From an uncultured Pelagibacteraceae bacterium (lineage in GTDB: Bacteria; Pseudomonadota; Alphaproteobacteria; Pelagibacterales; Pelagibacteraceae): a DNA stretch of 38,769 bases. A program made the translations under genes and the position numbers. Below the pieces are notes generated by a model, which worked only from the letters and a program-made list of their open reading frames with translations, searched no databases and was not told where the DNA came from. The stretch is from assembly GCA_902560245.1 (NCBI GenBank), contig CACELK010000013.1, forward strand, positions 1-38,769. The letters run 5' to 3'. Shown piece after piece: positions 1-14,271 of this stretch (positions within the stretch are counted from its first letter, which is position 1; every line of letters begins with the position of its first letter).

Positions 1-324
1 TTTTTAAAATTATATATTAATTGCAATAGGGATAAACTTATTGAAAAAATCGAAAAAAGAACTGCTAACATGATTAAGTTAGGTGCAATAAAAGAGGTTA
101 AGAAATTAAGAAATTCAAAACTTTTGCCTAAGTCGAGTGCTAATAAAATAATAGGAGTGAATGAAATTAATCAATTTTTAGAAAAAAAAATTAAAATAGA
201 AGAAGTTAAAAAATTGATAAGTATAAAAACCAGACAATATGCCAAGAGACAAGCTACATGGTCACGAAGCAAAATGAAATCATGGATTAATATTGAACGT
301 GAAGATGTTAAATCTTGGTTTTGA
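1..324 (+). CDS. miaA: tRNA dimethylallyltransferase MiaA, C-terminal part
   Basis: The gene enters from outside the window. The frame is open from base 1, so the ATG at 70 is an internal Met, not the start. MiaA transfers a dimethylallyl group to A37 of tRNAs that read UNN codons. The visible 107 residues carry the MiaA C-terminal signatures: a basic helix with RTANMIKLGAIKEV, a GVNEI segment matching the usual IGYxE region, and the closing RQYAKRQATW motif near the end. The catalytic P-loop part is missing because of the window edge. Having miaA next to the acetolactate synthase genes is a common alphaproteobacterial arrangement. It converges with the next small gene, 5 bp between stops. 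Confidence 0.9.
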   Translation, partial: FLKLYINCNRDKLIEKIEKRTANMIKLGAIKEVKKLRNSKLLPKSSANKIIGVNEINQFLEKKIKIEEVKKLISIKTRQYAKRQATWSRSKMKSWINIEREDVKSWF

Positions 325-329
325 GATTT

Positions 330-542
330 TTAGTTTTTAAGATTTTTTATTTCTTCTACAACTTCTCCGGCACTTTTGCCATCTATCTTAAAACTTTTTC
401 CAAGTTTTTTAGCTGTACATGCTAAATACTCTTTAGATAATTTTTTTAGATCCGAGCAGTCCTTTTTTTCTTCAGCATAAGATATATTGGATGCTAATAA
501 TACAAAAGCACTGATAAGGCCAGTTTTAATATAAAGTTTCAT
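330..542 (-). CDS. small secreted/periplasmic protein with two cysteines
   Basis: This encodes 70 residues of no family I recognise. Residues 1-23 form a clean Sec signal peptide: MK with a Lys, a hydrophobic core, and SYA before the mature EEKKD. The mature part is about 47 residues, highly charged and Lys-rich, with Cys29 and Cys42 that could form one disulfide in the periplasm. It ends in a helical-looking segment (EVVEEIKNL). It converges with miaA and diverges from ilvI, so it is probably a single-gene transcript. The signal peptide supports a real gene over a random frame; the function is unknown. Confidence 0.6.
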   Translation of the reverse strand: MKLYIKTGLISAFVLLASNISYAEEKKDCSDLKKLSKEYLACTAKKLGKSFKIDGKSAGEVVEEIKNLKN

Positions 543-672
543 AAAATTGATAAATTTGTTTTATTTAGAAATATAATTACCCCAAGATCATAAAAATATA
601 AAGCCCAAACATCTATTTCTCTTTATTTTTTTCTAAAGTTTAAAAATTAATCATAATAATCAATTCTAAAAC

Positions 673-702
673 TTGACCAATTAATACAATTTCAAGTAGA
701 TT
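673..702 (+). promoter_or_regulatory. candidate ilvIHC promoter
   Basis: TTGACC (673-678) and TAGATT (697-702) are separated by 18 bp, a reasonable sigma-70 pair. The -10 box ends only 6 bp before the ilvI ATG at 709, so the transcript would start at or next to the start codon and be leaderless or nearly so. No Shine-Dalgarno sequence is visible before this ATG, which fits. The rest of 543-672 is AT-rich, and I see no attenuator or riboswitch in it. The call rests on consensus matching alone. Confidence 0.4.
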
Positions 703-708
703 GATCGA

Positions 709-2474
709 ATGTCAAAATTATTCTCTGGTGCTGAAATCGTCTTTAAGTGTTTAGAAGATCATAATGTTAATGTTATATTTGGTTATCCAGGTGGAGCTGT
801 GCTACCAATTTATGATGAATTAAAAAATTTTCCCTCAATAAAACATTTTTTAGTCAGACATGAACAGGGTGCCGGTCATGCTGCAGAAGGATATGCAAGA
901 TCATCAGGAAAACCTGGAGTAGCATTAGTAACATCTGGACCTGGTGCTACAAACATTGTGACTGCCTTAACTGATGCCTATATGGATTCAGTTCCAATTG
1001 TTTGTATATCTGGACAAGTGCCAACTCATTTAATCGGAACAGATGCATTTCAAGAATGCGATACAACAGGCATCACTCGACCTTGCACAAAACATAATTG
1101 GTTAGTCAAAGACATAAAGGATTTAGGAAAAATTATTCATAGAGCCTTTGAGGTTGCTACAACAGGCAGACCAGGACCTGTTTTAATTGATATTCCAAAA
1201 GATATTCAGTTTCAAAAAACTACCTATACTAAATATAAAAAACAAAAAAAATTAAATGGCAAAGGTCAAAATAATTTCAATCAATCTGAAATAGATAGAT
1301 TAATAGAATTAATGAGCAAAGCATCAAAACCTATTTTTTATACTGGAGGTGGTGTAATAAATTCTGGTCCAAAAGCAAGTGAACTATTGAGAGAACTTGT
1401 ATCATCTACAGGTTTTCCAATAACATCTACACTTCAAGGACTTGGTGCTTTTCCTGCTGATGACAATCAATTTATAGGAATGTTAGGAATGCATGGAACA
1501 TACGAGGCCAACAATGCTATGCATGATTGTGACTTAATGATTAATGTTGGTGCAAGATTTGATGATAGGATTACAGGAAAATTAGATGAGTTTTCTCCAA
1601 AATCACAAAAAGTTCATATTGATATAGACCCATCTTCTATTAACAAAAATGTAAAAGTAGATTTACCAATTATTGGAGATGTAGCAGAAGTAATTACATC
1701 TACTTTAAAAACAATAAAGAAAAAAAAACCAAGCTTTACCAAATCTAATAAACAAAGGATTTCTAAATGGTGGGAAAAAATTGCTAAGTGGCGATCAGTT
1801 AATTCACTAAATTACGAAAATAGTTCTGAAACTATAAAACCACAATATGCGGTTCAAAGATTATATGAACTTACAAAAGATAAGGATACCTTTATAACTA
1901 CTGAAGTAGGACAGCACCAAATGTGGGCTGCTCAACACTATAAATTTAATAAACCAAATAGGTGGATGACATCAGGTGGATTAGGTACTATGGGTTATGG
2001 TTTGCCAGCCGCAGTTGGCGTTCAAGTTGCTCACCCAAATAAGTTAGTTATCGATATTGCGGGAGAGGCCTCAGTTTTGATGACTATGCAAGAAATGTCT
2101 ACTGCAGTTCAATACAGCTTACCAATAAAAATTTTTATCTTAAACAATGAGTACATGGGAATGGTTCGTCAATGGCAAGAATTACTCCATGATAAAAATT
2201 ATTCAGAAAGTTATACAGCTGCTTTGCCTGATTTTGTAAAACTAGCCGAAGCATATGGATGTGTTGGTTTAAGAGCAACTACACCAGAAGAACTTGATGA
2301 TAAAATTATTGAGATGCTTAACACTGAAAGACCTGTAATATTTGATTGCAGAGTTGACAAGATTGAAAATTGTTTTCCAATGATTCCTTCTGGAAAACCA
2401 CATAATGAGATGTTACTTGGTCCGAACGACCAAAAACAAAAAAAGATAACAGGAAAGGGTAAAATTCTAGTTTA

Positions 2475-2475
<1 letters not shown>
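709..2475 (+). CDS. ilvI: acetolactate synthase large (catalytic) subunit
   Basis: This ThDP-, FAD- and Mg-dependent enzyme condenses two pyruvates, or pyruvate with 2-ketobutyrate, in the first common step of valine, leucine and isoleucine synthesis. It is 588 residues, normal for the family. The N-terminal Pyr domain carries the catalytic Glu52 (RHEQGAGHAAEGYA). The central domain has the GGG and RFDDR FAD-site segments around residues 220-290. The C-terminal PP domain has GGLGTMGYGLPAA and the metal-binding region near 449-480. There the usual GDG reads Gly452-Glu453-Ala454, with Asn479-Asn480 downstream. The gene overlaps ilvH by one base (TAATG), which implies translational coupling. The large subunit can equally be named ilvB; the choice of ilvI is only by custom. 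Confidence 0.96.
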
Positions 2476-4281
<1,806 letters not shown>

Positions 4282-4285
<4 letters not shown>

Positions 4286-4635
4286 ATTTTTTTTTAGGAT
4301 TAATATTAGTAATAATATTATTTGAAATAATTATTTTAATAAAATTAATTAAGCAATTTAAAAATATTAAAAATGATACTTTTGAAACATTCAAAGTCCT
4401 TTTTGATAAAAAATTGGATGATGATATTAAGGAAGCTTCATTATTAAAAATTACTAAATCAATCCTAATTAGCATATTAAAGATAATTATATTTTTTTCT
4501 TTTTTAATTTCATTGATTTTTTTGTTTAATTTAATTAATGGTAATTTTACAAATTTTTTATTTTCAATAATAGGGGTAATTTACACCACGATTATTTGTG
4601 TTATATATTATAGTGTACGATCAAGATTAAAGTGA
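4282..4635 (+). CDS. small multi-span membrane protein, unknown
   Basis: A 117-residue protein of no family I recognise. It starts with GTG in a 4-base GTGA overlap with the previous gene. It has three hydrophobic stretches, at about residues 3-23, 64-86 and 92-113. A soluble loop of roughly 40 residues (24-63) between the first two is rich in Lys, Asp and Phe. The very low complexity of its Ile/Leu/Phe content limits family recognition. Tight overlaps on both sides make it part of a chained operon leading to the sulfotransferase, so a shared membrane or envelope role is likely but not shown. Confidence 0.5.
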
Positions 4636-5600
4636 ATTATAATTTCATACAAAAAAAACTACATAACATTTGTTTAAACAATAACTTTATAAAAAAATCT
4701 TTATTTGAATTAGAAAATTTACTTTTTTATGAGCAAAAAGAACCTAATGAAGGAAATCATGTATTTATAACAGGCCTTCCTAGATCTGGTACTACAATTT
4801 TATTGGAAAATTTGTACAACACAAATGAATTTGCCAGCTTAACATACGCTGAAATGCCTTTTATATTGTCTCCTAATTTAATTTCAAAGATTAATCCAAA
4901 CCCAAAAATTAAAAAAATAGAAAGAATGCATTCTGATGGAATATTTTATGACTTAAAATCACCCGAAGCATTCGAAGAAGTCTTTTTTTTAACTTATAAA
5001 AATGATGATGAATGGCCAATTAAATTCAAAAAATATATATCACTAATATTAAAAAAAAATAATAAGCACAGATATCTGTCAAAAAATAATTATAATTTTA
5101 AAAGAATTCAGAAATTAAATCAGTTATATCCTAATGCAAAAATTATTATTCCATTTAGAGACCCTTTAAATCAGTCGTTTTCAATGTTAAATCAGCATTT
5201 AAATTTTATAAAAAAACAACAAAAAGATAAATTTATTCTAAATTATATGAACTATCTTGGACATTTTGAATTTGGTTTAAATCATAAGTCTTGGATGGAA
5301 AAATCTACTTTTACTGATTTAAAGAATGTAAATTATTGGTTAGAGCAATGGTATTTAAGTTATGATTTTATTATGAATTATTTTAAACCAACAAAAAATT
5401 TATTCTTTTTATGTTATGAAAAATTTTGTGAAAATAAACAATATCAAATATCTTTAAAAAAAAGATTAGATCTTAATTCTGACATAAATTTTAAGTTGTC
5501 AAATACCAATAAAAATTATGACGATTTTTATGATATAAAACTTTATAGTCAATGTAAAAAATTGTATGAAGATTTAATTTCTTTGACAGAGAAAATATAA
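4632..5600 (+). CDS. P-loop sulfotransferase family protein
   Basis: A 322-residue protein with the two sulfotransferase signatures. The 5'-phosphosulfate loop is FITGLPRSGTT (residues 45-55), and the 3'-phosphate-binding segment is IIPFRDPLNQSFS (about 173-185). Family members move a sulfo group from PAPS to a sugar, lipid, peptide or small hydroxylated acceptor. The acceptor cannot be read from the sequence. There is no signal peptide or membrane segment, so it is cytoplasmic. It starts at a GTG overlapping the previous stop by 4 bases and sits 4 bp before the arylsulfotransferase-like gene, which hints at a common sulfated product. Confidence 0.75.
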   Translation: MNYNFIQKKLHNICLNNNFIKKSLFELENLLFYEQKEPNEGNHVFITGLPRSGTTILLENLYNTNEFASLTYAEMPFILSPNLISKINPNPKIKKIERMHSDGIFYDLKSPEAFEEVFFLTYKNDDEWPIKFKKYISLILKKNNKHRYLSKNNYNFKRIQKLNQLYPNAKIIIPFRDPLNQSFSMLNQHLNFIKKQQKDKFILNYMNYLGHFEFGLNHKSWMEKSTFTDLKNVNYWLEQWYLSYDFIMNYFKPTKNLFFLCYEKFCENKQYQISLKKRLDLNSDINFKLSNTNKNYDDFYDIKLYSQCKKLYEDLISLTEKI

Positions 5601-5604
5601 CTTT

Positions 5605-7008
5605 ATGAAAAAAAATTTAATTATTTGGTTTCTATCGTTAATTATCTTTTTGTTAGTTATATTTTATCCTATTTATGGATATGTTTTAAAATCTGCATTA
5701 GAGTCTGGTAGAATGATGGGAACTCCAATTGGAAACATTTCAATATCTATTTCAAAATTTCCAAAGAATTTATATTATTCTCTTAAATCTTTTACATCAA
5801 AAGATGACAGAACAGAAAATTCAAAAAATTTAAAAGATGGATTAAGTTTCAAAAAAAAAATTAATTTAAAAAATACCTTAGCATTTGTTGAAAAAATTGA
5901 TAACGAAACTGGTTATAAATATATAGAGCTTTTAGATCCAAATACAAAAAAATTACTTCACAACTGGAAACTTTCTGAGTCCCAAATAAATAACTTTTTT
6001 AAAGGAAAAAGTTTTTCAAAAATTAAAACATTAAAAGGAATTAATAATCCGTCTATTAACCTAAATGATGGCTCAATAGTTTTTAAATTTGAGGGAGAAG
6101 AGACAAAATATCTTGCTAAAATTGATGTAAAATCAAATATTGAATGGATCATCAGCGACAGTCAATCTGATGAATTTTATTTGTTTCATCATAGTTTAGA
6201 AACTGATGCGGATGGAAATATTTATTCCCCAATAATTATGGAAAGACCTCATTGGTTATCTGAATATATTAAATCAGACGGAATTTTCCATGGTCAAAAA
6301 AACTCATATGCAGATCATGGTTATGTTAAAATTTCTAAAGATGGAAAAATATTAGAGGTAGTTTCCTTAACTGATATATTAATAGATAATGGATTAGGCA
6401 TTTTTATTTATGGTGTGGGACCTTTAGAGACAGACGCAATTCATTTAAATGATGTTGAACCAGCTCTTTTCGATGGAATTGCATGGAAAAAAAATGACCT
6501 TTTAATGAGCGCAAGAAATTTATCTCTAGTATTTTTATATAGACCTTCTGAAAAAAAAATAATTTGGTACAAATTTGGACCTTGGATTATGCAACACGAT
6601 CCAGATTTTATAAACGATAAAGAAATAAGCATCTTTGGCAATGACATTATCACTTATCATTATAATAGATATAATAGATTTAATCTCGAAAAAAATGTTT
6701 TAATAAATAAAAATAAAAAAAATAACATTTGGATTCATAATTTTGAAAACAAAAAAACTTACAAGTTATTTGAAAATGCAATTGATAAAAGTAAATTTGT
6801 AACCTGGACGCAAGGTAGTAGTTATTATGATGGTGACAATTTTTTATCAAATTCCTATCATAATATGGGTGTAACCGAGTTTTACTATAATGATGAGATC
6901 GTAGGGAATTTTGTTCAATTTTCAGATGAAAAAAATATTTATTTAGTTTCAAGCATCTCTTTTCTAAAATACGAAAAATACCCTAATTGGCTAAACTTTG
7001 AAGATTAA
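5605..7008 (+). CDS. arylsulfotransferase (ASST)-like membrane-anchored protein
   Basis: A 467-residue protein with an N-terminal membrane anchor (about residues 4-27) and a large extracytoplasmic part. The pattern fits the ASST propeller family, which in known members transfers sulfate between phenolic compounds without PAPS. Supporting segments are HHSLETDADGNIY (195-207), IHLNDVEP (279-286), LMSARNLSLVFLY (300-312) and MQHDPDFINDKEISIFGND (329-347). These place His195/His196, His280, Asn282, Arg304 and His331 where the family keeps its active-site His, Asn and Arg. Which His is the sulfate-bearing one is not certain from reading alone. It is the last gene of the unit that begins after ilvC. 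The acceptor is unknown, and some family members may not be enzymes. Confidence 0.65.
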   Translation: MKKNLIIWFLSLIIFLLVIFYPIYGYVLKSALESGRMMGTPIGNISISISKFPKNLYYSLKSFTSKDDRTENSKNLKDGLSFKKKINLKNTLAFVEKIDNETGYKYIELLDPNTKKLLHNWKLSESQINNFFKGKSFSKIKTLKGINNPSINLNDGSIVFKFEGEETKYLAKIDVKSNIEWIISDSQSDEFYLFHHSLETDADGNIYSPIIMERPHWLSEYIKSDGIFHGQKNSYADHGYVKISKDGKILEVVSLTDILIDNGLGIFIYGVGPLETDAIHLNDVEPALFDGIAWKKNDLLMSARNLSLVFLYRPSEKKIIWYKFGPWIMQHDPDFINDKEISIFGNDIITYHYNRYNRFNLEKNVLINKNKKNNIWIHNFENKKTYKLFENAIDKSKFVTWTQGSSYYDGDNFLSNSYHNMGVTEFYYNDEIVGNFVQFSDEKNIYLVSSISFLKYEKYPNWLNFED

Positions 7009-7042
7009 TTTATATAGATTAGGTTAAATTTTAGAATTTATT

Positions 7043-7070
7043 TTGCAATCTAAGCGTGAGGTTGTATATT
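7043..7070 (+). promoter_or_regulatory. candidate leuA promoter
   Basis: TTGCAA (7043-7048) and TATATT (7065-7070) are 16 bp apart. Transcription would begin near 7077, giving a leader of about 18 bases before the ATG at 7095. This matters for the gene model: the GTG at 7056 that could extend leuA lies inside the promoter spacer, upstream of the predicted transcript start. Confidence 0.45.
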
Positions 7071-7094
7071 GCCCAATCTATACATTATTTAAAA

Positions 7095-9712
<2,618 letters not shown>

Positions 9713-9718
9713 AATAAA

Positions 9719-10555
9719 ATGGAAGCGAGCCGAGACGACTTCGTTATAGCAATTCGCTCTGCTTTTATTCAAAGAGGTAATAAACAGAGATTTTCCCTGT
9801 TTTTTTTATTAACATTATCAATTTTATTTCTTACTCTAGGAAAGTTTAATTTTAGAGCAATCGATATTGTTAAAATTTCTCTTAAAGAACTTGTATATAG
9901 GTCTTCTTTTATAGTCTCTGTTCCTGAAAACTATATAAAAAATGGATATCAAAGTATTAAAGAACATTTTACATTTTATGATCATTATCAAAATTTAATA
10001 AATGAAAATAAAGAACTAAAATCTTCAATTCATATTGATAATTTCATCTCGTTAGAAAATGAGAGGCTTAAAAAAATTATTGATGACTATCTTGTAGTAT
10101 CTAACGAAATAGTTGCAAAAGTATTAATAGATAAACAGAGTCCGTTTTTAAGATCAATTATTATCAACAAAGGTAGCAAGGATAATATAAAAATGGGAAT
10201 GGCTGTTTTGGACGATAGATATTTGGTTGGTAAAGTAGTTGAGGTCAATTTTACAACGTCTAGAGTTTTGTTGCTTTCTGATTTAAACAGCAAAATACCC
10301 GTTACTATCGAACCTAATGGTTATCAATCTATCCTATCCGGCAATGGACAAAAAGATGGAATCATTCAGTATTCTAAGCAGAAAACTATACTTAATGATG
10401 GCGATATTGTTTATACATCTGGATCTGGAGGTTTATTTAAATCTGGAATACCTATAGGCAAGATTAAAGATGATATTGCAGATGTTAGTTTTTTTTCAGA
10501 TTTTTCTCAACTTAGATTTGTTAAAATTGTAAAATTTGAAAAGGTGAGTGATTAA
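9719..10555 (+). CDS. mreC: rod shape-determining protein MreC
   Basis: A 278-residue bitopic protein. A cytoplasmic N-terminus is followed by one transmembrane helix (about 26-46), a coiled coil (about 75-115) and a periplasmic beta domain with KGSKDNIKMGMAV and VYTSGSGGLFKSGIPIG, typical of MreC. It bridges MreB and MreD to PBP2 and RodA. It begins 6 bp after mreB and its stop overlaps the mreD ATG by one base. Confidence 0.93.
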   Translation: MEASRDDFVIAIRSAFIQRGNKQRFSLFFLLTLSILFLTLGKFNFRAIDIVKISLKELVYRSSFIVSVPENYIKNGYQSIKEHFTFYDHYQNLINENKELKSSIHIDNFISLENERLKKIIDDYLVVSNEIVAKVLIDKQSPFLRSIIINKGSKDNIKMGMAVLDDRYLVGKVVEVNFTTSRVLLLSDLNSKIPVTIEPNGYQSILSGNGQKDGIIQYSKQKTILNDGDIVYTSGSGGLFKSGIPIGKIKDDIADVSFFSDFSQLRFVKIVKFEKVSD

Positions 10556-11076
10556 TGTCTAGATTTGGTAAAGGAAAAATATTAAAAAAATTTTTTGACC
10601 TTTTTCCTATCCTTTTGCTTTATATTTCAGTTCTAAATGAATTTGATTTTAATTATTTAAATTTAACTTACTTCTCTTTTAATTTTCCTTTTATTTTGAT
10701 TTTTTATTGGAGTCTTAAAAAACCTGAAAATTTAGGTTATGGTCTTATATTTCTTGCAGGATTAATAAATGATGTAGTAGTTGGTTTTCCTATAGGCATC
10801 AGTAGCTTTTCTTATTTATTTATTTGTGGTTTTGCAGCATATCTAAGAAATATTACTCTTAGACCAAGCATTATAAAAGATTGGTTATTCTTTATGTTTA
10901 CAGTGTTAGTAGTCAGCTCTTTAACCTATTCAATTTTAATTTTATTTTTCTCATTTAAACTAAACTACTTAGATAGTATAATAAATATAACTTTTACCTT
11001 TTTTTTATATATTATTTTTGCAAATATATTTGAAATTTATCAAAGACTAACATCGAGAACTGCAACAAATGATTAG
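10555..11076 (+). CDS. mreD: rod shape-determining membrane protein MreD
   Basis: A 173-residue integral membrane protein with about five hydrophobic helices. It has the family's polar pattern GLINDVVVGFPIGISSFSY in the middle, where Asp and Pro-Gly residues are typical of MreD. It forms the membrane part of the elongasome with MreC. The sequence is poorly conserved in general, so position between mreC and PBP2 supports the name as much as the residues do. It overlaps the PBP2 gene by 8 bases. Confidence 0.88.
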   Translation: MSRFGKGKILKKFFDLFPILLLYISVLNEFDFNYLNLTYFSFNFPFILIFYWSLKKPENLGYGLIFLAGLINDVVVGFPIGISSFSYLFICGFAAYLRNITLRPSIIKDWLFFMFTVLVVSSLTYSILILFFSFKLNYLDSIINITFTFFLYIIFANIFEIYQRLTSRTATND

Positions 11077-13045
11077 TGACGGAGATACAAGTTTTAGAAA
11101 GTTAAATACTATTAATAGAAGAATGTTTATCATTTCTGCAGCTAAGGTAGTAATTTTTACAGGAATTATTGCTAGACTTTTTTCATTACAAATAAATGAA
11201 AATAAAAAATATTTAACTTTATCAGATAAAAATCGACTTAGAGAGTGGAAATTACCACCGGAACGGGGTGAGTTTTTAGATTTCTTTGGAAATACTATTG
11301 CTGGAAATTTAAAGGTTTATCAACTTCATATTGTTCCAGAGCAGGTCGAGGACTTCAAGTACTTAATGGTAAGACTTAAAGATATTTTAGATCTAGACAA
11401 CAGTCAGTTTGCAAAAATAATTAAAAAGAAAAATTCACAAAAACCATGGGAAACTTTAGTCGTATCAGAAAATTTATCATGGGAACAGTTTTCCAAAGTA
11501 AATTTTTATTTACATGAACTCGTAGGTGCTAAGCCAGTTTTATCTGTAGCTAGGAGCTATCCTTTCAAAGAAAATTTTACTCACGTTTTGGGATATGTCG
11601 CACAAGCAAGCGAAAGTGATTTAGCAAATAACGAGATAATTAAAAAAAATCATGTTCCCGGCTTAAGAGTAGGAAAAATTGGTTTGGAAAAAGCTTTTGA
11701 GAATGATCTTATTGGATCAAATGGAGTCCAAAGATATGAGGTTAATGCTTTTGGTAAAAGAATTAATCAAATTGATTTTACTGCAGGAAAAAAGGGGAAA
11801 AATTTAAGACTAACTATTGATACAGAGGTACAAAAGCTCTGCAACGAATTATTGAAAGATAAAGCTGGATCAATTAGCGTTATGGATATTTATACTGGCG
11901 ATATAATTGCTATGCATTCCTCTCCATCTTTTGACCCAAATTTATTTTTATATGGGATAAGTCACAAAGATTGGAAAAATATCAGACAAGATCCATTAAA
12001 ACCCTTAATAAACAAAACTGTTGCTGGACTTTATTCTCCTGGATCAACAATTAAACCATTGGTTGCTTTATCTGCATTAGAAAATGATGTTATTTCACCA
12101 AAATTTACAGTTCGATGCACTGGCAAGATGGAAATGTACGGTCAAAATTACCATTGCTGGAAAAAAAAGGGTCATGGGTATATGAATCTTAGAAACGCAA
12201 TTAAACAGTCTTGTGATACTTATTTTTATGAAGCTGCAAGAAAATTAGGAGTAGACCGTTTAGAAGAAACTAGTTTAAAATTTGGTTTAGGAAAAAAAGT
12301 ATTCCAGGATACTTTTATTGATGAAAAAAAAGGTTTAGTTCCAAGTACTAAATGGAAAAAAGATAACCTAGGTATAGGTTGGGTTTTAGGGGAAACATTA
12401 ATTACAGGCATAGGACAGGGTTATATACAAACAACTCCATTGCAGTTATGTTTAATGACTGCTCAATTAGCAAATGGAGGTTATGAAATTTATCCAAGGA
12501 TAAAAGCTGAAAAAAATCAAGAAACGGCTGAACAAATAAAACTTAAAATGAAACAAGCTGCAGTTCAAAAAAAAGAGAATGAAAATGAAACTATTTCTCC
12601 AGTTATTAAAGCGAGAAATTTTTTTAAAGTTGGAAATAAAGATCATAAAGTTCTTTATAGAAATCCAGAAAATATCAAATTTGTGCTTGAGGCTATGTGG
12701 GGTTCTACAAATGAAGTTATGGGGACATCATATGGATCTAGGATTGATGATAAAAAATATCAATTTGCAGGAAAAACAGGTACGGCACAAGTTAAAAGAA
12801 TAACTGAGAGACAAAGAGAATTAGAGCTTAAAGCCATAGATATGCCATACGAAGATAGAGATCACGCTCTTTATGTTGCGTTTGGTCCGTATAAAAATCC
12901 ACGTTATGCATTAAGCATTATTGTTGAACATGGAGGGTCAGGTAGCACGACTGCAGCTCCAATGGCTAAAAAATTATTTAAATTAATTATTGACCGACAT
13001 GAAGAAAGAGAAAAAATTATAAAACAAAATTTACCAAATATATAA
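11069..13045 (+). CDS. mrdA: penicillin-binding protein 2 (elongation transpeptidase)
   Basis: PBP2 cross-links new peptidoglycan along the side wall. It is 658 residues, with an N-terminal membrane anchor (about 20-40) and a dimerisation/pedestal domain. The transpeptidase domain has the acylated Ser326 in PGSTIKP, the second motif SCD (QSCDTYFYEAA) and the KTG triad at 569-571 (FAGKTGTAQ). SCD in place of SxN agrees with PBP2-type enzymes, which use an S-x-D motif there. A lysine-rich insertion near residues 485-515 is the least family-like stretch. It overlaps mreD, and rodA begins on the base after its stop. Confidence 0.95.
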   Translation: MISDGDTSFRKLNTINRRMFIISAAKVVIFTGIIARLFSLQINENKKYLTLSDKNRLREWKLPPERGEFLDFFGNTIAGNLKVYQLHIVPEQVEDFKYLMVRLKDILDLDNSQFAKIIKKKNSQKPWETLVVSENLSWEQFSKVNFYLHELVGAKPVLSVARSYPFKENFTHVLGYVAQASESDLANNEIIKKNHVPGLRVGKIGLEKAFENDLIGSNGVQRYEVNAFGKRINQIDFTAGKKGKNLRLTIDTEVQKLCNELLKDKAGSISVMDIYTGDIIAMHSSPSFDPNLFLYGISHKDWKNIRQDPLKPLINKTVAGLYSPGSTIKPLVALSALENDVISPKFTVRCTGKMEMYGQNYHCWKKKGHGYMNLRNAIKQSCDTYFYEAARKLGVDRLEETSLKFGLGKKVFQDTFIDEKKGLVPSTKWKKDNLGIGWVLGETLITGIGQGYIQTTPLQLCLMTAQLANGGYEIYPRIKAEKNQETAEQIKLKMKQAAVQKKENENETISPVIKARNFFKVGNKDHKVLYRNPENIKFVLEAMWGSTNEVMGTSYGSRIDDKKYQFAGKTGTAQVKRITERQRELELKAIDMPYEDRDHALYVAFGPYKNPRYALSIIVEHGGSGSTTAAPMAKKLFKLIIDRHEEREKIIKQNLPNI

Positions 13046-14167
13046 ATGTTTCAGAGAACAATTACTAATCAATTAACATTTTTTCAAAAAATAAAATCTT
13101 TTGATTTTATTTTATTATTGTGTATCTTTTTAATAGGATTAATAAGTTGTTTCTCCATGTACTCAACCGATGGAGGAGAAATATCCTATCACACAAAAAG
13201 CCATGTAGTTCGATTTTTTGTTTTCTTTTTAATGATGTTGGTTTTATCTTTTTTTAATATTAGATTTTGGCATTCTACGGGATATTTATTTTATTTGATA
13301 GTTTTAGGTTTTTTAATCTGGGCATCTTTTTATGGAATAACTGCATCAGGTTCACAACGTTGGATAAATTTATATTTTATAAATTTACAGCCATCTGAAT
13401 TAATGAAGGTTGCAATAATTGTTTGTTTTGCAAAATATTATCATAGAACCCAAGTTAGTGATGTTAATAATTTTAAGAATTTGTTACTCCCAATTGGGAT
13501 ATTAATAATTCCAATAGTTTTAGTTGTAAGCCAACCTGATTTAGGAACTTCCATTTTGATTGCTTTAAGTGGACTTGTTGTATTGTGGCTTGCAGGATTA
13601 AATATAAAGTATTTTGTTTATTCTTCTTTATTTTTTGTTGTTTCAATGCCTTTTGTAATAGCATTCTTAAAACCATATCAAAAATTAAGAATTTTAACTT
13701 TCTTTAATCCAGATAAAGACCCTCTTGGTGCAGGCTATCAAATTATTCAGTCAAAAATTGCAATAGGATCAGGAGGACTTACTGGAAAAGGTTTTTTAAA
13801 AGGAACTCAAAGCTACTTAGATTTTTTACCAGAAAAACATACTGATTTTATTTTTACATTATTTTCTGAAGAACATGGATTTACTGGATCAGTTTTTCTT
13901 TTAGTATTGTACGCAATAGTTGTTTTTAGAATATTAAGAATTGGATCGTTTGTTAGAAGTTATTTTGCTAAACTGTATTGCTATAGTTTTGCTGCAGCTA
14001 TATTTATTTATATAACAGTAAATATGAGTATGGTCCTAGGCCTGTTACCTATTGTGGGATCTCCATTGCCAATTATGTCCTATGGAGGGTCCTCTATGCT
14101 TGCCACAATGATAGGTTTCAGTATTGTTATGAGTGCAAAAATTTATCATAAACAACTAATTTCCTAA
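13046..14167 (+). CDS. rodA: SEDS peptidoglycan polymerase RodA
   Basis: RodA polymerises lipid II into glycan strands and works as a pair with PBP2, whose gene ends on the preceding base. It is 373 residues with about ten transmembrane helices. The SEDS signatures are GSQRWINL, QPSELMK, QPDLGTS, and the long loop GAGYQIIQSKIAIGSGG to FLPEKHTDFIFTLFSEE, which carries the essential Asp of the HTDFIF segment. The C-terminal PIVGSPLPIMSYGGSS is also typical. It closes the elongation operon. Confidence 0.96.
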   Translation: MFQRTITNQLTFFQKIKSFDFILLLCIFLIGLISCFSMYSTDGGEISYHTKSHVVRFFVFFLMMLVLSFFNIRFWHSTGYLFYLIVLGFLIWASFYGITASGSQRWINLYFINLQPSELMKVAIIVCFAKYYHRTQVSDVNNFKNLLLPIGILIIPIVLVVSQPDLGTSILIALSGLVVLWLAGLNIKYFVYSSLFFVVSMPFVIAFLKPYQKLRILTFFNPDKDPLGAGYQIIQSKIAIGSGGLTGKGFLKGTQSYLDFLPEKHTDFIFTLFSEEHGFTGSVFLLVLYAIVVFRILRIGSFVRSYFAKLYCYSFAAAIFIYITVNMSMVLGLLPIVGSPLPIMSYGGSSMLATMIGFSIVMSAKIYHKQLIS

Positions 14168-14271
14168 ATTTTTCACCAAAAAAAAGTATAAAATAATGAA
14201 AAAATTTATAATTTACTCACTATTTTGGGTTTACTCTTCAGTTTATTCATTATTAAAATGTGTTTATTATA

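Noticed and set aside
7056-7094. GTG extension of leuA by 13 residues
   Set aside because: The extra residues are not family-like, and the codon lies inside a plausible promoter, upstream of the predicted transcript start.
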